64,000 bases of DNA, taken from the NCBI RefSeq assembly GCF_009649685.1, contig NZ_WJPK01000001.1:1244760-1308759 (forward strand), written 5' to 3'. The notes beneath the pieces were generated by a model. It was given only the letters and a program-made list of their open reading frames with translations, was not told the origin of the DNA and ran no database searches. Positions 1 through 9,937 of the stretch are shown here, piece after piece (positions within the stretch are counted from its first letter, which is position 1; the number at the start of each line of letters is the position of its first letter). A program made the translations under genes and the position numbers. The stretch comes from Flavobacteriaceae bacterium EG-1 (GTDB lineage: Bacteria; Bacteroidota; Bacteroidia; Flavobacteriales; Flavobacteriaceae).

Positions 1-10
1 AGTAAAATCT

Positions 11-18
11 TAAATTTG
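11..18 (+). promoter_or_regulatory. -7 promoter element of purL
   Basis: TAAATTTG matches the Bacteroidota -7 consensus TAnnTTTG and lies 32 bases before the purL ATG, which leaves room for a short leader. The matching -33 TTG would fall before the window start and cannot be checked. Confidence 0.5.
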
Positions 19-50
19 TGCTTTCTTAAATCTAACAATTCGCGCTGTTC

Positions 51-3000
51 ATGATTCACTTTTTCGGGGATGCAAGTACCAAAGTTTTTGCGGTGGAAAC
101 TACTCAAGAACTTACAAAAGAAATTACTGATAAATTAATTTGGTTATTTGGCAACCAATCTAAGATAAATGCGGCGTCAATAGACGCCTTTTTTGTTGGT
201 CCTAGGGCTGCAATGATTACTCCTTGGAGTACCAATGCCACTGAAATAACTCAAAATATGGGGATTTCTGGAGTAAAAAGAATTGAAGAATTTTATAAAG
301 TTGATTCAGATTTTACAAATTTTGACCCAATGCTTTCTCAAAAATTCGAAAGTCTAAATCAAGAAATATTTAATATAGATGTTACCCCAGATGCCATTAA
401 AGAAATTACAGATATAGCAGCGTATAATCAACAAGAGGGATTAGCTTTAAGTGATGAAGAGGTAAGCTATTTAAAAGAATTATCGAAGAAAATTGAACGT
501 CCGTTAACAGATTCTGAAGTATTTGGTTTTAGCCAAGTGAATTCTGAGCATTGCAGGCATAAAATATTCAATGGCACCTTTATCATTGATGGTAAAGAAA
601 TGTCAAGTTCTTTATTTAAATTAATTAAGAAGACATCACAAGAACATCCTAATGATATTGTATCAGCATATAAAGATAATGTAGCGTTTGTAAAAGGTCC
701 TAAAGTTGTACAATTTGCGCCAAAAACTGCTGACAAACCTGATTATTATGAAGAAAAAGAATTTAACTCCGTTATTTCACTAAAAGCAGAAACACATAAT
801 TTTCCAACAACAGTTGAGCCTTTTAATGGAGCTGCTACAGGCTCGGGTGGAGAAATTCGCGATCGCTTAGCAGGTGGAAAAGGCTCTATACCATTAGCAG
901 GCACTGCTGTTTACATGACAGCATATTCGCGTCTTGAAGGAAATAGAACATGGGAAGAAGCCATGCCGGCACGGCCATGGCTATATCAAACTCCAATGGA
1001 CATTTTAATAAAAGCTTCCAATGGAGCATCTGATTTTGGTAATAAATTTGGTCAACCTTTAATTTCTGGATCTGTACTAACATTTGAACACCAAGAAAAT
1101 TCTACCATAGAAAATGAACCTGGACGAAGATTAGGGTTTGACAAAGTTATTATGCAAGCCGGTGGAATCGGATATGGGAAATCTGAACAAGCATTAAAAG
1201 AAACCCCAAATAAGGGTGATAAAATTGTAATTCTTGGAGGAGACAATTATCGAATTGGTATGGGCGGTGCTGCTGTTTCCAGTGCTGATACAGGTGCATT
1301 TAGCTCGTCAATAGAATTAAATGCGATACAACGGTCTAACCCCGAAATGCAAAAAAGAGCAGCGAATGCTATCCGTGGTATGGTAGAGAACGATGTAAAC
1401 GCTATTGTTTCTATTCATGATCATGGTGCTGGTGGACACCTCAACTGTCTTTCTGAATTAGTAGAAGATACAGGTGGAAAAATTGACCTTGACAAGTTAC
1501 CAATTGGTGATCCGACATTATCAGCGAAAGAAATTATCGGCAACGAATCTCAAGAACGTATGGGACTGGTTATTGGTAAAAACGACATTGATTTATTAGA
1601 ACGAATTGCGGAAAGAGAACGCTCACCCATGTATGATGTTGGTGATGTTACCAACGATGATCGTTTTACTTTTCAATCGAAAACCACAGGTGAAAAACCG
1701 ATGGACGTTCACTTAAGTGATATCTTCGGAAGCTCGCCAAAAACTATTTTAGCAGACTCCACAGTAACAAGAACATACCCAAATGCTAAGTATTCCTTAG
1801 AGTTTTTTCATGACTATTTGGATCAAGTTTTGCAATTAGAGGCAGTTGGTTGTAAAGACTGGCTAACAAATAAAGTTGACCGATGTGTAGGAGGTCGTGT
1901 TGCAAAACAGCAATGTGCAGGCCCATTACAATTACCTTTAAATAATGTTGGTGTAATGGCTTTAGATTTTAAAGGTAAAGAAGGTATTGCTACAAGCATT
2001 GGCCACTCCCCCATTTCTGCACTTATAGACCCCGCTGCAGGAAGTAAAAACAGTATAGCTGAAGCATTAACTAACATTATTTGGGCACCATTAAACGAAG
2101 GGTTAAAATCTGTATCACTATCTGCTAATTGGATGTGGCCATGTAAAAATGAAGGTGAAGATGCAAGACTTTATAAAGCTGTAGAGGCAGTTTCAGAATT
2201 TTCAATTGCATTGGGTATTAATGTTCCAACTGGAAAAGATTCACTTTCCATGAAACAGAAATACAAAGATGGTGACGTGATAGCACCAGGCACCGTTGTA
2301 ATTTCTGCTGCAGCTCATTGTGATAATATCAATAATGTTATAGAACCTGTATTAAAAAAAGACGGTGGTCCTATATATTATATTAATCTATCGCAAGACA
2401 ATTATAAATTAGGTGGATCCTCTTTTGGTCAAATATTAAACGCTGTTGGCACCGAAACTCCAACTATTAAAGATGACGCCTATTTTAAAACCGCCTTCAA
2501 TACAATTCAAAATCTTATTAAAAAAGGTCAAATAATTGCTGGTCATGATGTTGCCTCTGGCGGGTTAATAACTACATTATTAGAATTATGTTTTGCTGAT
2601 GTAGATTTGGGTGCCGAAATAAATCTTACTGATTTAGGAGAATCTGATACCATTAAATTATTGTTTTCAGAAAATTCAGGAATTGTGTTTCAAACAAAAG
2701 ACACTGCTATTGAATCTGAATTAGCTGCAGCAAATATTGATTTTAAAAAAATAGGAAGGGTAATTTTAGAACCGCAATTAACCATCAAAAATGCTGGTAT
2801 GGAAATGGGGTTAAATGTGGCTTCCTTAAGAGATATTTGGTATAAAACATCCTATTTATTGGATGCTAAGCAAACAGCAAATAATCTTGCCACTGTGCGT
2901 TTTGAAAATTATAAAGTACAACCCTTAAATTATATTTTTCCTAAAAAATTTACGAATAAAATTGTACCAAATAACTCGCATAGACCAAAAGCTGCAATAC

Positions 3001-3734
3001 TAAGAGAAAAAGGAAGTAACTCTGAAAGAGAAATGGCAAACGCCTTGTTTTTAGCCGGTTTTGATGTTAAGGATGTACATATGACCGACATAATATCTGG
3101 ACGTGAAACTTTAGAAGATATTCAGTTTTTAGGAGCTGTAGGTGGTTTTTCAAATTCAGATGTATTAGGCAGTGCAAAAGGTTGGGCTGGTGCAATAAAG
3201 TATAACAAAAAAGCAAATACAATTATTAAGAATTTCTTTGCCCGACCAGATACGCTTTCCATAGGTATTTGTAATGGCTGCCAACTATTTATGGAATTAG
3301 ATCTTATCAATCCAGAACATGAATCACATGGAAAAATGACTTATAATGAATCTAACAAACATGAAAGTAATTTTACATCAGTAAAAATTCAAAAGAATAA
3401 TTCTGTAATGCTTTCTTCTTTGGAAGGATGCACATTAGGTGTTTGGATATCGCATGGTGAGGGTAATTTCAAGCTTCCACTTACTGAAGATAATTATGAT
3501 ATTGTAGCCAAGTATGGATATGAAGAGTACCCAGCAAATCCGAATGGTAGCGATTTTAATACCGCTATGCTTTGCGATGCTACGGGCAGACATTTGGTAA
3601 CAATGCCACATATCGAACGTTCAACTTTTCCTTGGAATTGGGCGTACTATCCTACAGATAGAAATGATGACGTTTCTCCATGGTTAGAAGCCTTCATTAA
3701 TGCCAGGAAATGGGTAGCGACGGTTATTAATTAA
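51..3734 (+). CDS. purL: Phosphoribosylformylglycinamidine synthase, large single-chain type
   Basis: Fourth step of de novo purine synthesis: converts FGAR, ATP and glutamine to FGAM in the cytoplasm. The 1227 residues cover the whole large-type enzyme. The linker has the SEHCRHK motif near residue 165, the FGAM-synthase core carries KAETHNFPT and a Gly-rich ATP site near 250-280, and a second synthase half follows. The C-terminal class I glutaminase domain begins near residue 985 with the nucleophile Cys1074 (in GICNGCQ) and the partners His1187 and Glu1189 (in PHIERS), so the enzyme needs no separate PurQ or PurS. The start MIHFF fits flavobacterial homologues. Its stop lies three bases from the stop of the convergent gene, with no clear terminator between them. 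Confidence 0.97.
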   Translation: MIHFFGDASTKVFAVETTQELTKEITDKLIWLFGNQSKINAASIDAFFVGPRAAMITPWSTNATEITQNMGISGVKRIEEFYKVDSDFTNFDPMLSQKFESLNQEIFNIDVTPDAIKEITDIAAYNQQEGLALSDEEVSYLKELSKKIERPLTDSEVFGFSQVNSEHCRHKIFNGTFIIDGKEMSSSLFKLIKKTSQEHPNDIVSAYKDNVAFVKGPKVVQFAPKTADKPDYYEEKEFNSVISLKAETHNFPTTVEPFNGAATGSGGEIRDRLAGGKGSIPLAGTAVYMTAYSRLEGNRTWEEAMPARPWLYQTPMDILIKASNGASDFGNKFGQPLISGSVLTFEHQENSTIENEPGRRLGFDKVIMQAGGIGYGKSEQALKETPNKGDKIVILGGDNYRIGMGGAAVSSADTGAFSSSIELNAIQRSNPEMQKRAANAIRGMVENDVNAIVSIHDHGAGGHLNCLSELVEDTGGKIDLDKLPIGDPTLSAKEIIGNESQERMGLVIGKNDIDLLERIAERERSPMYDVGDVTNDDRFTFQSKTTGEKPMDVHLSDIFGSSPKTILADSTVTRTYPNAKYSLEFFHDYLDQVLQLEAVGCKDWLTNKVDRCVGGRVAKQQCAGPLQLPLNNVGVMALDFKGKEGIATSIGHSPISALIDPAAGSKNSIAEALTNIIWAPLNEGLKSVSLSANWMWPCKNEGEDARLYKAVEAVSEFSIALGINVPTGKDSLSMKQKYKDGDVIAPGTVVISAAAHCDNINNVIEPVLKKDGGPIYYINLSQDNYKLGGSSFGQILNAVGTETPTIKDDAYFKTAFNTIQNLIKKGQIIAGHDVASGGLITTLLELCFADVDLGAEINLTDLGESDTIKLLFSENSGIVFQTKDTAIESELAAANIDFKKIGRVILEPQLTIKNAGMEMGLNVASLRDIWYKTSYLLDAKQTANNLATVRFENYKVQPLNYIFPKKFTNKIVPNNSHRPKAAILREKGSNSEREMANALFLAGFDVKDVHMTDIISGRETLEDIQFLGAVGGFSNSDVLGSAKGWAGAIKYNKKANTIIKNFFARPDTLSIGICNGCQLFMELDLINPEHESHGKMTYNESNKHESNFTSVKIQKNNSVMLSSLEGCTLGVWISHGEGNFKLPLTEDNYDIVAKYGYEEYPANPNGSDFNTAMLCDATGRHLVTMPHIERSTFPWNWAYYPTDRNDDVSPWLEAFINARKWVATVIN

Positions 3735-3737
3735 ATT

Positions 3738-5003
3738 TCAATTACAATTAGCCAATTTTGCATCTATTTGCTCAAGTAAAGGCCATAAATACGTGGCATA
3801 ATCTTTAGTATGATAACCCCAAAAATCAAATAGTAGACTTTGTTCTTCAATTGCTAAGTCATTTATTCTTTGATCACTTGTCGCGGGGCTGTAAGTTATA
3901 TTCAGTCCAATTTCCGTATTAGAATCTCTTCGCATTCGGGATAAATACAAATTGTCATGAGCAACAAAGTTGTACCCATGATCCTCATTTACATTACTAG
4001 AAAGTGCTATATACCGAACATATTCTTGGTTTTCTGTAAGATAATTTTCATCCATAATAAACCAATCATTTGAAATATCTACAGTACGATTAATAACACC
4101 ATATTTAACTAACTCTTCATTAAACATTGGGAGCGTATTTTTAGTGTCACTATAAGTTTGACCTTCTTCATAACTTCTCCAGGCTTGAATACAACCACAC
4201 TCCTCAATTTGTTGACAAAGTGAAATGTTCTCAAATTGCCCTCCAACAAATTCTCCTTCCTTTGCATATACATGTCCCATGCCTGCTAATGCAGCCGTTA
4301 CTAACTTACTTTGTAAATTTTCATTTTGATCAAAAAGGTCTCGTACTAACATCGACAATAAATAGGCTCCTTGAGAATGCCCAGCTAGTATTATTTTATT
4401 GCCGTTATTATAATTTTCAAAGTAATTAAGAAAAGCTGCTTTTATATCGCTATAAGATTGCATGATTACTGATGCTTGTAATTCTTTATTAACAGTATCA
4501 TCAAGATAAGTATAACCGGTACACTGCCTATATTTAGGTGCAAAAACTCTACCGTATTTTGCTAAAAGCCCACCTTGAGCAATAATTGTATAGTTTATTC
4601 TTTCCGTAGGTTGATCCGCCAAAGATATTACTTCTGGACTAGCAGGTGGATTATCTAAGATTGTTGGATGCACAAAGAAAACATCAACACCTGTATCCGT
4701 TTTTGCGTTATTGGTTATTTCTATTGAACCATCTAATTCTAAATCCTTATTCACAATACCAATATCTAAATTATACAACTGTAAAAGGTTTATATTCTGC
4801 TCTGGGTGAAAAGCCCAATTGTCAATGGTATTATAATCTAAAATAGAAGAAGGTTGCTCCAGAGTTTCCTCAGTTTCTGGGTTTTCTACAATTTCCTCAA
4901 TTTCTTCTGTTTCCACTTCGTTTGGATTGGTAGAAGTATCATCTGAAGAACATGAGACTAAAAACACAAAAGCAACCATATATAAAAGAAAATTTTTCAT
5001 CAA
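3738..5003 (-). CDS. DUF3089 family lipoprotein, alpha/beta-hydrolase fold
   Basis: The 421-residue protein starts with a lipoprotein signal whose lipobox ends in Cys18 (LVSC), followed by an acidic Glu-rich linker (about 20-50), so it is probably anchored to a membrane. The rest matches the DUF3089 family, which has an alpha/beta-hydrolase fold. The nucleophile-elbow motif GHSQGAY is present with Ser210, and a C-terminal DNLYLSRMRRD region holds further conserved residues. The substrate is unknown. Met2 is an equally possible start. It is transcribed towards purL, and its other neighbour, a T9SS cargo gene, lies upstream with a 198-base gap; co-transcription is possible but not shown. Confidence 0.85.
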   Translation of the reverse strand: MMKNFLLYMVAFVFLVSCSSDDTSTNPNEVETEEIEEIVENPETEETLEQPSSILDYNTIDNWAFHPEQNINLLQLYNLDIGIVNKDLELDGSIEITNNAKTDTGVDVFFVHPTILDNPPASPEVISLADQPTERINYTIIAQGGLLAKYGRVFAPKYRQCTGYTYLDDTVNKELQASVIMQSYSDIKAAFLNYFENYNNGNKIILAGHSQGAYLLSMLVRDLFDQNENLQSKLVTAALAGMGHVYAKEGEFVGGQFENISLCQQIEECGCIQAWRSYEEGQTYSDTKNTLPMFNEELVKYGVINRTVDISNDWFIMDENYLTENQEYVRYIALSSNVNEDHGYNFVAHDNLYLSRMRRDSNTEIGLNITYSPATSDQRINDLAIEEQSLLFDFWGYHTKDYATYLWPLLEQIDAKLANCN

Positions 5004-5201
5004 TATGAATTTTGAAGACTATTATCAAAAAAAAAGTAACGTACAATTTCTTTTTAAATTGCTTACATGTAAGAGTTTATGAAAATAAAGCAGTATCCAC
5101 TTTATTGTCAATTGTCATTATTAAAAACTCATTCTCCTAATTCTAGAATGACTATAACTTCAGCTAAAAATAAAGTTTAAAAACTGCATTAATACATACA
5201 A

Positions 5202-7802
5202 CTATTTTATTAACATCTTACCACTCCAAGTTTTATCATTTGTACTGGTAATTTTGTATAAAAAGATACCTGACGGCAAATTCTGTTTGTGCACAGCAAT
5301 TTCATTTTGACCTTCATAAGTGTCACCGGTTAAGGTATGTGATGACAAAAGGTGCCCACCAACTGTAAATATTTCGAATGTATAATTAGCTGCTCTTTCC
5401 TCATAGAAATATAAGACAGCCTCAGATTCAATTGGATTTGGCATTAACACAGATTTTTTCGTATCAGTAAGAATGTACTCATAATTGGTTTCTGTATTAT
5501 TAAAATCAACATTTGTAAGGTTTAAAGACTTTTCTTCTAATTCGCCATTATTAGATGGTAAAATAAAAGTTAAGACTTTTAGGCTTGAGAAATCAGCTTC
5601 ATTTCCAGCACTATTTTTAAACTCCTTATCTGCTATGCTATAGGTTTGCATTTCTTCACCCAGCTGTACTTCTGTACTATACTCTTCGCCGTCTCCTTTT
5701 TGTAATTTTATCTCTAAAGTTCCTGTTCCTTCTGCTTCAAAAGATAAGTATTCATATTCAGATAAATCTACAGCAAGGAATCTTGGACTAAAAGCTCTAT
5801 ACACACCTATATAATCGCTAGTAGAACCTGTTAGATTAATATTTCTTTCTATTCTATATCCATCGCCTGTATATGGACCGGTGTTTTGTAAAACTTCATA
5901 GGTATCAACGGAAGTTCCATGGGAAGAATCGTCCAATCCCCATGGAGCATCAGCTACAAATAAATCATCTGGTGTTCCACCTTTTAGATTGCTAATTCTA
6001 AATCCAAAATCGAACATACTTCCTGTTTTTAAAGCAACAGAATCTAAATATCCATCTATAGGTGTTGCAAAAGTTAAGCTTTCTGTAGGCATAGTTTCTG
6101 TACGCTTTAAACCACCTTCGAGATCTATTTGCTCAGATTTATTATTATTTACCAAATTCAAAAGCACTTCACCTTTTGCGTATTTCGCCGATTTCACAAA
6201 AACGGGAGGAGGAGTTGAACCTATATATTCATTAATATCTGAATGCACCTCCAATAGATTCAAAATTTCATCAGCTAACATTAGTAAATCATCTACAGTA
6301 TTAGACCATATTTGAAAATTATAATACGAAGTATTTTCTTGATAATAATCAATATTCCAATGCGATTCAATAACAAACTCGCTCTTGTTGTTTAATCTTG
6401 CTGAAAAGGTCAATGCAAATTCGGTATTTCCATCAGGTTGTTTAATAATTGATTTAATAAAATCTTTTTCACGTAATTGAATTGTTGAAACCGATAACAA
6501 TTGAGCTCCTAAAAACCTATCGCAAATAAATTTACTATGTTCATAAACTTTATTATCAGTTTTAATCACCATCAACGCGCCAATATTCTCCGAATCTTTT
6601 AAATAATCAACCGAATATATATCTGAGGCATTTGTCAAGTCTAAAAGATCTGAAGGCGAAGATTCAATAGTACTGGTTTCTCCTATTACCTCTAAAGGAA
6701 CTAATTCATTCAATGGAATACTATCGGATGAAAATTTACCACTTTTAGCATATAAAGAATTTTTGGTAACAACTTTAGCGGTTTTTTTATCAAATACAAA
6801 ATTGGTCTTTGCTCGTCTATAGTTTCTTTGACTAATTAAAGATGATAATCTATCATTACTTTCTAATCCACCACTATTTGCGCCGGAAGTTAGGGTGATT
6901 TTCGGGCAAGTTGCAACCCCAGAACACGAAGGATCATCACAATCAATAAGTCCGTCTCCATCATCATCAATACCATTAATACAATCTTCTTGTGGTACTG
7001 GAGCTGTAGGACATCGCGCCCCATCATTACTAGATGCAGCAGGTCCAAAAGCAAAAATATTTGACTTTATTAAACCCAGTGTTATATCCTGAACCCTTTC
7101 TATTTTATAAACAGATCCAGTTTGATTAGCGGATATATAGAAATTACCCTCCACATCAAAGTATACTGCCCCAAATGTATAACTTAAGCCTTCTAAAATT
7201 GGTACAATTCCTAAGGTAGTTACTTCACCATTATCAGGATCAATTCTATACAAAAGATTACTACTCCTTTCCACAGTATATAACATTCCATCTGCGGCAT
7301 TAAAGGCCCAGTCTGCAATAGATAAACTCTTACTTAGTGTAAAAGCACCCAAATATTCTAAATAAGTATCCGATTCTGGATTTAAATCTATCTTATAATA
7401 AGATGCTCCGCCTGCTTTAAAGTAATAAATACCATCAATTGAAATATCTCCAACATACTTATTACCTGTTGGTAAATTCGGAATGGTATACTGATCAACT
7501 TGAAAATTTTTCCCTATTCTCACTATAGTACTTTGTGGAGTAGATAAATACCCCCACAAATAACCGTCTGTTGAATTGTACCCTACACCATTAATATTAC
7601 CAGGAGTAACATTTTCTGCTACTAAATAAGAACTGCCCGAAGCTAAGTCAAGCGCATAAATGTCATTATATTGAAACAAATAAGCATTGTAATCGCAATT
7701 AAAAGGTTCAGCTTGAGCGCTTAATTCTATATTAAAAAATAACAAAAGTGCAATAATACTTATGTACTTGTACAGATAATTTAAAGTGTAAATTGATTTC
7801 AT
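5202..7802 (-). CDS. Secreted protein with T9SS type A C-terminal sorting domain
   Basis: An 866-residue exported protein. An N-terminal hydrophobic signal (about 10-31, ending in SAQA) is followed by a region resembling DUF6923-type beta-propeller repeats (about 40-260: IDGIYYFKAGG, ADGMLYTVERSSN). A short acidic calcium-binding-like stretch, NGIDDDGDGLIDCDDPSC, lies near 275-293. A long central region of unknown function follows. The last 85 residues are a type A T9SS sorting domain (MPNPIESEAVLYF ... GIFLYKI ... GKMLIK), so it should be exported by type IX secretion and attached or released at the surface. The start lies 30 bases after a good -7 box with a palindrome behind it. The ligand or substrate cannot be told from the sequence. 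Confidence 0.88.
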   Translation of the reverse strand: MKSIYTLNYLYKYISIIALLLFFNIELSAQAEPFNCDYNAYLFQYNDIYALDLASGSSYLVAENVTPGNINGVGYNSTDGYLWGYLSTPQSTIVRIGKNFQVDQYTIPNLPTGNKYVGDISIDGIYYFKAGGASYYKIDLNPESDTYLEYLGAFTLSKSLSIADWAFNAADGMLYTVERSSNLLYRIDPDNGEVTTLGIVPILEGLSYTFGAVYFDVEGNFYISANQTGSVYKIERVQDITLGLIKSNIFAFGPAASSNDGARCPTAPVPQEDCINGIDDDGDGLIDCDDPSCSGVATCPKITLTSGANSGGLESNDRLSSLISQRNYRRAKTNFVFDKKTAKVVTKNSLYAKSGKFSSDSIPLNELVPLEVIGETSTIESSPSDLLDLTNASDIYSVDYLKDSENIGALMVIKTDNKVYEHSKFICDRFLGAQLLSVSTIQLREKDFIKSIIKQPDGNTEFALTFSARLNNKSEFVIESHWNIDYYQENTSYYNFQIWSNTVDDLLMLADEILNLLEVHSDINEYIGSTPPPVFVKSAKYAKGEVLLNLVNNNKSEQIDLEGGLKRTETMPTESLTFATPIDGYLDSVALKTGSMFDFGFRISNLKGGTPDDLFVADAPWGLDDSSHGTSVDTYEVLQNTGPYTGDGYRIERNINLTGSTSDYIGVYRAFSPRFLAVDLSEYEYLSFEAEGTGTLEIKLQKGDGEEYSTEVQLGEEMQTYSIADKEFKNSAGNEADFSSLKVLTFILPSNNGELEEKSLNLTNVDFNNTETNYEYILTDTKKSVLMPNPIESEAVLYFYEERAANYTFEIFTVGGHLLSSHTLTGDTYEGQNEIAVHKQNLPSGIFLYKITSTNDKTWSGKMLIK

Positions 7803-7831
7803 AACATCTACGATTTGGGTAAATTCTTTAG

Positions 7832-7839
7832 CAAACCTA
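7832..7839 (-). promoter_or_regulatory. -7 promoter element of the T9SS cargo gene
   Basis: On the minus strand this reads TAGGTTTG, an exact match to TAnnTTTG, about 30 bases before the start codon at 7802. A minus-strand TTG lies at 7868-7866, 26 bases away, slightly longer than the usual 17-23. Confidence 0.5.
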
Positions 7840-7851
7840 AATAAAAGTTTC

Positions 7852-7865
7852 TAGGAAATTTCCTA
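7852..7865. promoter_or_regulatory. Perfect 14-bp palindrome TAGGAAATTTCCTA, possible operator
   Basis: The sequence is its own reverse complement. It fills the spacer between the -7 box (7832-7839) and the candidate -33 of the T9SS cargo gene, which is where a repressor would block RNA polymerase. The binding protein is unknown, and AT-rich DNA can give such palindromes by chance. Confidence 0.35.
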
Positions 7866-8047
7866 CAAACCAACAAACTGTTTATATAACCCGTTCAGTA
7901 GCAATTTATTGTAGACAAATAGTAAATAGTAAATACTAAAATTGCAATAATTAAGAAATTTATAATTTTTGTAATGTATATTTATTAATACAATTTTAAA
8001 ATACCAATTGCTTTAACTAATTTGCAGTAACTCTTTTTAAACTTAGT

Positions 8048-9823
8048 ATGCAAAACGTAACTCGACTTTTTGATTTTCCTTATCACCAACTCGAAAAGTA
8101 TAATTTAGATAAATCTCTTGTCACCAAATATAATGGTGAATGGGTAACAACTTCTACTCAAGAATATATAAATCGCGCAAATGAAATAAGTCGCGCTTTA
8201 TTACGAATGGGGGTTCAGAAAGATGACAAAATTGCTGTTATTTCTTCTACAAATAGAACAGAATGGAACATTACCGATATAGGTATTTTACAATTGGGTG
8301 CTCAAAACATTCCCATTTACCCTACCATCTCGGCAGAAGAATATGAATATGTTCTTAACCATAGCGAATCAATCTACTGTTTTGTTTCAGATGTAGAAGT
8401 TTTTGAAAAAGTAAAAAAAGTAATAAAGACAACTCATTTAAAAGAAGTCTTTAGTTTTGACAAAATTGACGGTTGCAGACACTATTCTGAATTACTTGAA
8501 TTAGGAAAGGACGATAGTAATCAATCTGAGGTCCAAAAAAGGATGGATGCAGTTTTACCTTCTGATTTAGCAACAATAATATATACATCGGGTACAACGG
8601 GTAAACCGAAAGGTGTAATGTTATCGCATAATAATATTACTAGCAATGCTATTGAAAGTTTTAAAAGAGTACCAATCTCCGGATCTGGTACGAGAATTTT
8701 AAGCTTTTTACCCATATGTCATGTATTTGAAAGAGTACTAATTTACTTATACCAATATGGGGGGTGTACAATTTATTATGCAGAGGGACTTGATAAAATA
8801 GGTGATAATGCAAAAGAAATTAAACCAAATCTAATGTCTGTTGTTCCAAGACTAGTAGAAAAAGTTTTTGATAAAATTGTTGCCAAGGGAGCAGAATTAA
8901 CTGGTGTTAAGAAAAAACTATTTTATTGGGCAATAGAAATAGGTGAGCAATGGGAACCTTACAAGCAAAACGGATGGTGGTATAGTTTTAAACTCTCAAT
9001 AGTAGACAAATTAATATTTAGTAAATGGCGCGAAGCACTGGGAAGTGAATTAAGCACCATGGTTTCCGGAAGTGCCGCATTACAACCAAGATTGGCCAGA
9101 GTATTTGGAGCTGCTGGTATGCATGTAATGGAAGGGTATGGGTTGACAGAAACTTCACCAGTCGTTTCAGTAGGTATGTATGCCAATAATATGTATAAAG
9201 TTGGTACCGTTGGGAAGGCCATTAAAGATGTTGAAATAAAAATTGCAGACGACGGAGAAATTCTAATAAAAGGTCCAAATGTTATGATGGGTTATTATAA
9301 AGATCCCGAACGAACTAATGATGTTATGACCGGAGATTATTTTCATACAGGTGATAAAGGTGAAGTTGATAGTGAAGGATTTCTTAAGATAACTGGTCGT
9401 AAAAAAGAAATGTTTAAAACATCCGGTGGAAAATATGTTATTCCTACATTACTAGAGAACGAATTAAAACAATCACGATTCATTGAACAAGTAATGGTGG
9501 TCGGAGAAGGTGAAAAAATGCCTGCAGCTTTTATTCAGCCTAATTTTGAATTTGTAAGCGAATGGCTTGCAAAAAAGAAAAATATATCAAATGCTACTGA
9601 AGAAGAAATAGCATTATCACAAGATGTAATAAGTCGTATTCAAAAAGAGATTGATAAATGTAATGCTAGTTTTGGTAAATGGGAACGTATAAAAGTATTT
9701 AGATTAACCAAAGATGCTTGGACACCAGAAGCTGGTCATCTTACCCCTACCATGAAAATGAAAAGATCGGTAATAAAGGAAATGTACCTACATCTATACA
9801 ATGATATGTATGGTCGCTCATAA
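8048..9823 (+). CDS. Long-chain acyl-CoA synthetase (AMP-forming, FAA1/COG1022 type)
   Basis: Activates long-chain fatty acids with ATP and CoA, feeding beta-oxidation or lipid synthesis. The 591-residue adenylate-forming enzyme has the P-loop-like motif YTSGTTGKPKGVM near 178-190, the GYGLTETSP motif near 362, the HTGD motif near 435 and GRKKEMFKTSGGKYV near 448-462. Length and motifs match FAA1-type synthetases rather than the shorter E. coli FadD. It lies 90-110 bases upstream of the MarR gene and the fadNAE run in the same direction, which supports a fatty-acid role, but the MarR gene has its own promoter, so this gene is probably a separate unit. The 245 bases upstream hold the divergent T9SS-gene promoter and AT-rich DNA. 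Confidence 0.92.
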   Translation: MQNVTRLFDFPYHQLEKYNLDKSLVTKYNGEWVTTSTQEYINRANEISRALLRMGVQKDDKIAVISSTNRTEWNITDIGILQLGAQNIPIYPTISAEEYEYVLNHSESIYCFVSDVEVFEKVKKVIKTTHLKEVFSFDKIDGCRHYSELLELGKDDSNQSEVQKRMDAVLPSDLATIIYTSGTTGKPKGVMLSHNNITSNAIESFKRVPISGSGTRILSFLPICHVFERVLIYLYQYGGCTIYYAEGLDKIGDNAKEIKPNLMSVVPRLVEKVFDKIVAKGAELTGVKKKLFYWAIEIGEQWEPYKQNGWWYSFKLSIVDKLIFSKWREALGSELSTMVSGSAALQPRLARVFGAAGMHVMEGYGLTETSPVVSVGMYANNMYKVGTVGKAIKDVEIKIADDGEILIKGPNVMMGYYKDPERTNDVMTGDYFHTGDKGEVDSEGFLKITGRKKEMFKTSGGKYVIPTLLENELKQSRFIEQVMVVGEGEKMPAAFIQPNFEFVSEWLAKKKNISNATEEEIALSQDVISRIQKEIDKCNASFGKWERIKVFRLTKDAWTPEAGHLTPTMKMKRSVIKEMYLHLYNDMYGRS

Positions 9824-9874
9824 CTGAAATTTCATTTAATATGTATCGACAAAGAGGTTTACTTTATAATTTCT

Positions 9875-9908
9875 CGTAAATTTATTATGCATGCATAATA
9901 AATTTACG
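9875..9908. promoter_or_regulatory. Perfect 34-bp palindrome, probable MarR operator
   Basis: Two 17-base half-sites, CGTAAATTTATTATGCA and TGCATAATAAATTTACG, form a perfect inverted repeat with no spacer. It ends one base before the -7 box of the MarR gene and so covers the -33 to -7 spacer. MarR dimers are known to bind such palindromes and often repress their own operons. The link to the adjacent regulator is inferred from position. Confidence 0.7.
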
Positions 9909-9916
9909 TATATTTG
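9909..9916 (+). promoter_or_regulatory. -7 promoter element of the marR-fadNAE unit
   Basis: TATATTTG matches TAnnTTTG exactly and directly abuts the 34-bp palindrome. The expected transcription start (about 9921) lies just before the ATG at 9938. No clear TTG is seen at the -33 spacing, so the promoter may be weak or need no -33. Confidence 0.55.
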
Positions 9917-9937
9917 GTTATACTTATAAAACCAATC

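Noticed and set aside
5989-6315. 108-codon plus-strand open frame
   Set aside because: It lies antisense within the T9SS cargo gene and has no signal, motif or promoter.
7917-7937. Triple heptamer AAATAGT/AAATAGT/AAATACT
   Set aside because: Too short and AT-rich to separate from chance slippage; it has no clear position relative to a promoter.
9914-9937. TTG start extending the MarR protein by eight residues
   Set aside because: The TTG lies within the -7 box of the gene's promoter, so it could not be transcribed from it; the ATG at 9938 gives a standard MarR N-terminus.
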